Position numbers and translations under genes: made by a program | Part shown: one piece after another, positions 60,611 to 64,000 of the stretch | Position numbering within the stretch: the first letter of the stretch is position 1 | How the letters are laid out: each line of letters starts with the position of its first letter | Assembly: GCF_017829975.1 (NCBI RefSeq) | Contig: NZ_JAEEGA010000019.1 | Location: forward strand, 1 to 64,000 | Direction of reading: 5' to 3' | DNA length: 64,000 nt | From: Vagococcus allomyrinae | Lineage (GTDB): Bacteria; Bacillota; Bacilli; Lactobacillales; Vagococcaceae | Notes under the pieces: generated by a model | The model's database searches: none | Seen by the model: only the letters and a program-made list of their open reading frames with translations | Told to the model about the DNA's origin: nothing

Positions 60611-61666
60611 GTGGAAAAATATAGAATTGATCAATCTAAGGGAATGGAGTTTGGCCTTTATTCATTAGGGGATCATATGGCTAACCCATTAAATAATCAG
60701 CGAATTAGCAATCAAGAAAGGATTCAAGAGATTATCGAACTAGCCCAATTTTCTGAGGAAGCTGGATTAGATGTATTTTCCTTAGGGGAGAGTCATCAGG
60801 AATACTTTACCAGTCAGGCCCACACGGTTATTTTGGGGGCAATCGCCCAAGCAACGAATACCATTAAATTAGCAAGTTCTGCTACGGTCTTAAGTGTTCA
60901 TGACCCAGTTCGGGTTTACGAAGACTTTGCTACCTTAGATCTAATTAGTGATGGTCGAATGGAAATCGTGGCAGGGCGAGGGTCTCGAGTAGGAGCCTAC
61001 TATTTGTTAGGGTATGACGTAGATGATTATGAAGAATTATTCGAAGAAAAGTTGGAATTGTTGACAAAGATCAACGAGGGCGAGAGAATTACCTGGGAAG
61101 GGAAATTTCGAGCACCATTAAATAACGCAGAAATCATTCCTCAACCTAAAAATGGTAACTTACCTATTTGGAGGGCTGTGGGAGGGCCGCCAGCAAGTGC
61201 TATCAAAGCTGGTTACGCAGGTATTCCAATGACGTTAACGACGCTTGGTGGGCCAGCTGTTAACTTTAAAGTGGCTGTAGAAGCTTATCGAGAGGCATTG
61301 CAAAGAAGTGGGTTTAATCCTAATGACATGCCTGTTGCGACCACTAGCTTATTTTATACAGCTGATACGACTCAAGAAGCTTTAAGAGAGATGTATCCTC
61401 ACTTAAATGTGGGGATGCAACGCATTCGTGGTGGCGGGTACCCCAAACAACAGTTTGCTCAAGCAACTGATTACCGTGATGCTTTAATGGTTGGCAGCCC
61501 TGAACAGATTGTTGAAAAGTTACTGTATCAATATGAATTATTTGGTCAGCAACGTTTCTTAGCACAAATTGACTTTGGTGGCGTGCCGATGGATAAACTG
61601 AAAAAAAATATCGAGTTGATTGCCACCAAAATTATGCCAGAAGTGAAGAAACACACAAAAAAATAA
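60611..61666 (+). CDS. LLM-class flavin-dependent oxidoreductase
   Basis: 351 residues from GTG 60611. Luciferase-like barrel: EFGLYSLGDH, EEAGLDVFSLGESHQEYF near 52, TIKLASSATVLSVHDPVRVYED near 85, SDGRMEIVAGRGSR near 118. Uses reduced FMN, which its downstream neighbour could supply. Substrate unknown. Confidence 0.85.
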   Translation: MEKYRIDQSKGMEFGLYSLGDHMANPLNNQRISNQERIQEIIELAQFSEEAGLDVFSLGESHQEYFTSQAHTVILGAIAQATNTIKLASSATVLSVHDPVRVYEDFATLDLISDGRMEIVAGRGSRVGAYYLLGYDVDDYEELFEEKLELLTKINEGERITWEGKFRAPLNNAEIIPQPKNGNLPIWRAVGGPPASAIKAGYAGIPMTLTTLGGPAVNFKVAVEAYREALQRSGFNPNDMPVATTSLFYTADTTQEALREMYPHLNVGMQRIRGGGYPKQQFAQATDYRDALMVGSPEQIVEKLLYQYELFGQQRFLAQIDFGGVPMDKLKKNIELIATKIMPEVKKHTKK

Positions 61667-61681
61667 ACAGGTGGTAGTGAA

Positions 61682-62248
61682 ATGAAAATAGTCGGAATTT
61701 CAGGGTCAACACTAGGTAGTAAGACAAGGACCGCTGTAGAATATGCTTTAGCGGAAGTTAAAAAGCAATACCCATTACATGATGTGACCTTAATCGATTT
61801 AAAAGAGTATGATATAGTGTTTAGTGATGGCCGTAACTATTGGGAATATGAAGGAGACACGAAGCAAGTCTTAGAGACCATCATGTCAGCAGACGCATTA
61901 ATTATTGGAACGCCAACTTTTCAAGCTTCAATCCCAGCGACATTAAAAAATATTTTTGATTTATTGCCAATCAATGGGTTTCGTGACAAGGTGGTCGCAT
62001 TAATTGCTACGGCCGGTTCTGCTAAGCATTATTTAATGGTTGATCAACAATTAAAACCGATTATTTCTTATATGAAAGGTAATTTAGTTCCAACCTATGT
62101 CTTCATTGAGGAAAAAGATTTCCTAAGAAAAGACATCATCAATGACGATGTCGTCTTTAGGTTGGAGCGGTTGGCTGAAGATACGGTCTTACTAGTTGAA
62201 GCTTACCAGCACATGCGCGAAATAAAAGATGCTCAATACGATTTTTAA
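61682..62248 (+). CDS. NAD(P)H-dependent FMN reductase
   Basis: 188 residues. Flavodoxin-like fold with GISGSTLGSKTRTAVEYAL at the N terminus (flavin phosphate loop) and ADALIIGTPTFQASIPATLKN near 78. It would deliver reduced flavin to the LLM enzyme 15 bases upstream. Confidence 0.85.
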   Translation: MKIVGISGSTLGSKTRTAVEYALAEVKKQYPLHDVTLIDLKEYDIVFSDGRNYWEYEGDTKQVLETIMSADALIIGTPTFQASIPATLKNIFDLLPINGFRDKVVALIATAGSAKHYLMVDQQLKPIISYMKGNLVPTYVFIEEKDFLRKDIINDDVVFRLERLAEDTVLLVEAYQHMREIKDAQYDF

Positions 62249-62273
62249 TTTAAAACGACCTTGCTTTAAATAG

Positions 62274-62302
62274 AAAAAGAGTCTGAAATTCAGGCTCTTT
62301 TT
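62274..62302. terminator. Bidirectional terminator
   Basis: AAAAAGAG(T)CTGAA pairs with TTCAG(G)CTCTTTTT, one mismatch, A- and T-flanked, between the flavin reductase and a minus-strand remnant. Confidence 0.8.
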
Positions 62303-62507
62303 TACCAGTCCAACTGATTTTGATGTAACACGATTGGCTGATGAGACTCAATCACTTGTCGATAGGTATCTAGGTAATGTGCCAGTTCTTTTTTAGTGAG
62401 TTCAACTGTAATTGTTGTTCTTTTGTTGTCTTTGAAGGATAGCTAGCAATCAAACGTTTTAATTCATTAAGTTGATCTTCAATTTCCTCAAAAGTCGAGT
62501 TATTCAC
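62302..62507 (-). pseudogene. Small gene broken by a frameshift
   Basis: GTG 62507 lies in the ATGTGA overlap of the preceding gene and opens MNNSTFEEIEDQLNELKRLIASYPSKTT..., which stops at 62370. In another frame, from about 62445, LSFKDNKRTTITVELTKKELAHYLDTYRQVIESHQPIVLHQNQLDW (abbreviated) runs to TAA 62304-62302. Joining the two with a one-base change near 62445 gives a plausible 65-68-residue protein. No family recognised. Confidence 0.5.
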
Positions 62508-62770
62508 ATGATCACCTCTGCTGAAATAATCTGACAGTTGTGATAACTGACAATAATTCGCTGATTGAACTTATCTAATTCCTTTTGAGGGATCTGCTGA
62601 TTATGTGACAAGTCTATGAGACAACTATGAGTGTATTTCTTCAGCAATTGTCCGATGAACACCCCCGGAATCAACTCACTGGTTGCACTGATTGTTGCAC
62701 CAATGTGATAAGACTTGTTGAGCTCGTTTTCTTGTATCTGTCTGTTTGTAAACTGTTGGAAACTTCCCAT
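62504..62770 (-). CDS. Unrecognised 88-residue protein
   Basis: From ATG 62770 (GGAGGTG upstream). Polar, no helix of membrane length; contains HIGATISATSELIPGVFIGQ and a late Tyr-His pair. No family recognised. First of two coupled genes on this strand, with an operator-like dyad near its promoter. Confidence 0.5.
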   Translation of the reverse strand: MGSFQQFTNRQIQENELNKSYHIGATISATSELIPGVFIGQLLKKYTHSCLIDLSHNQQIPQKELDKFNQRIIVSYHNCQIISAEVIM

Positions 62771-62791
62771 ATCTAACACCTCCAAACTTTA

Positions 62792-62808
62792 TTATACCAA
62801 TAGTATAA
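62792..62808. promoter_or_regulatory. Operator-like dyad and minus-strand promoter
   Basis: TTATAC (62792-62797) and GTATAA (62803-62808), 5 bp apart, are inverted repeats; the minus-strand TATAAT -10 overlaps them. A regulator bound here would block the small genes at 62302-62770. Confidence 0.45.
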
Positions 62809-62950
62809 GTGTGGTATGAGAGAATCTTAAGGAAAACTTAAACAAAAAATAGGCAGTTGTGGCATGAAGGCGTTTTACTCCGATGTCCCTTATTTCTAGG
62901 CCAAAGAGCACAAACCTTTTGAAGTGTATTTTTCAATTAACAGGCGTGAG

Positions 62951-62995
62951 AAAAAATCAGAGTTTAGGACATTAGTCCTAAACTCTGATTTTTGG
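62951..62995. terminator. Strong terminator before the glycyl radical enzyme
   Basis: A stem of about 19 bp (AAAAATCAGAGTTTAGGAC and complement) with loop ATTA and A/T flanks; it ends the minus-strand gene that follows. Confidence 0.9.
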
Positions 62996-63009
62996 TTGGT
63001 GATTGATTT

Positions 63010-64000
63010 CTATAACGACCAGATGCTTGGAAGGGGAGCGTTTTGGCTTGTTTCGACATCGGCTGGTCGGAATCCTTGTTCGGTTCGGTTGATAATCTCG
63101 TCTTGGAGTGCTTTCTCAAGATTGTTAAAATAATCACTGTAACCGGCGACTCGGATAATTAGATTTTCATACTCTTCAGGACGTTGTTGAGCTTTAATTA
63201 ACGTTTCTTTGTCTAGCACATTAAACTGGATATGATGGCCATCCATTGCGAAATAGGAACGGATAAGGGTCACCATATGGGAGAGCCCTGCTTCGCCAGC
63301 CACTACTGCTGGACTGAATTTCTGATTAAGCAAGGTTCCACCAGTCTTCAAGTGATCTAATTTAGCTGCGGATTTGATCACTGCTGTAGGTCCTAAACGA
63401 TCGGCCCCTTTTTCAGGCGAAATCCCATCTGGTAAAGGAGTGTTAGCAAGACGACCATTAACACTGGCTTCCATCGATTGTCCGAATTGGATGTGATTAG
63501 CCATCGGAATGTAACTGACATTGGTTGTGGCGCCTTTAACAGTTTGCCGGTTAGCTAAAGCCTCTTGAATACTGTCATTTACCTGATATAAAATATCATC
63601 TGCATAGTCGTCATCATTGCCGTATTTTGGTGTGTGATGACGAACGATTTTAAGAATATCGTCATAACCGTCAAAGTTATCATGACTGGCGATTAGTAGT
63701 TCATCGAGTGTTAGTCGTTTTTCCTCGAAAACATGTTTTTTGATAACGGCAAGCGAGTCAACCAAAGTGGAAATCCCCACACAAGGAATCGAAGTTGAAT
63801 TGTAACGAGCACCACCATTGTTATAGTCCTTTGCTCGGGCAATGCAGTCGTCAGTGAGAGCTGACATTAAGGGAACGGGTAACTGGGTCATATGCATACG
63901 CTCAATGATATTTGTCCCAGAAAGCTTGACGTTGGCTACATATTGCAGTTGTTTACAAAAAGCATCGTAGAGCTGTTGGTAGCTCCTAAATGTTTGAGGT
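63010..64000 (-). CDS. Glycyl radical enzyme, C-terminal part
   Basis: The frame is open to the window end, so the 5' part lies beyond 64000; 330 residues are visible. The glycyl radical motif RVAGYSDYF is near the C terminus, and the barrel signs GGARYN, GNDDDYAD and FGQSMEASVNGRL fit the pyruvate formate-lyase superfamily, more like the dehydratase branch (glycerol, propanediol, hydroxyproline, choline) than true PflB. The catalytic Cys-containing GCxE region is outside the window, so the substrate cannot be set. Needs a radical-SAM activase; none is within the window. Confidence 0.85.
   Translation of the reverse strand, partial: PQTFRSYQQLYDAFCKQLQYVANVKLSGTNIIERMHMTQLPVPLMSALTDDCIARAKDYNNGGARYNSTSIPCVGISTLVDSLAVIKKHVFEEKRLTLDELLIASHDNFDGYDDILKIVRHHTPKYGNDDDYADDILYQVNDSIQEALANRQTVKGATTNVSYIPMANHIQFGQSMEASVNGRLANTPLPDGISPEKGADRLGPTAVIKSAAKLDHLKTGGTLLNQKFSPAVVAGEAGLSHMVTLIRSYFAMDGHHIQFNVLDKETLIKAQQRPEEYENLIIRVAGYSDYFNNLEKALQDEIINRTEQGFRPADVETSQNAPLPSIWSL

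Overview
The window looks like the chromosome of a low-GC Gram-positive bacterium of the order Lactobacillales, most likely an Enterococcaceae member (Enterococcus or Vagococcus-like). This rests on the AT-rich sequence, strong GGAGG ribosome binding sites, lipobox lipoproteins, several PTS and two-component genes, CcpA-type cre sites, an LXG type VII secretion module, a DUF4822 lipoprotein and a FusB/FusC-like EF-G binding protein. No rRNA, tRNA, CRISPR array or intact insertion sequence was seen. Species was not determined.

Layout. 0.2-2.7 kb: a stand-alone EF-Tu domain-3-like protein, a cut-off NADAR gene, and a Hsp33-like / MerR / uracil-DNA-glycosylase-like operon whose promoter has the 19-bp spacer and dyad expected of MerR autoregulation. 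2.8-6.5 kb: a Cache-type sensor kinase and an OmpR-type regulator separated by a secreted protein with two YusW-like domains. 6.9-7.7 kb: a FusB-like gene behind a 17-residue leader peptide and competing hairpins. 7.8-15.5 kb: an arabinan island (AraC regulator, GH127, sugar-binding lipoprotein, two permeases, GH51) without its own ATPase. 15.8-20.8 kb: a CRP/FNR-type regulator and a phnD-C-E-E transporter plus metallophosphoesterase, with a TGTGA-N6-TCAC palindrome at the -41.5 position. 21.8-23.1 kb: a three-gene LXG module whose LXG protein has no toxin domain. 23.2-26.0 kb: AraC regulator, GH2 enzyme, then an orphan BglG/LicT-type RAT/terminator leader. 26.1-33.2 kb: histidine-phosphatase lipoprotein, PsiE-like protein, a two-component system and a divergent operon of three lipoproteins, with 21-bp-phased direct repeats in between. 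33.5-36.1 kb: DeoR/deoC and a resolvase-like protein that has lost catalytic residues. 36.5-39.7 kb: frameshifted HIT gene, OppA-like lipoprotein, DUF3892 gene with an apparent ATT start. 39.8-44.9 kb: two-component system divergent from a fused MacB-like ABC transporter, then a methyltransferase. 45.1-53.4 kb: galactitol-type PTS with RhaD-type aldolase, hydroxyacid dehydrogenase, PRD activator and FucO-type dehydrogenase. 53.5-64 kb: CDP-alcohol phosphatidyltransferase, GH42 remnant, YfcC-type carrier with PepV-type dipeptidase, secreted coiled-coil repeat protein, VOC/LLM/flavin reductase operon, small genes and a partial glycyl radical enzyme.

A family of four short palindromic elements (copies at 15.6, 20.8, 21.5 and 54.5 kb) has TA target duplications and roughly 22-bp imperfect terminal repeats; one copy interrupts the GH42 remnant and its removal restores the local reading frame. 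Most of the window is carbohydrate scavenging, surface/lipoprotein functions and signal transduction, which is typical of accessory chromosome in this group. Starts were moved downstream of the longest open frame wherever a ribosome binding site decided the matter.
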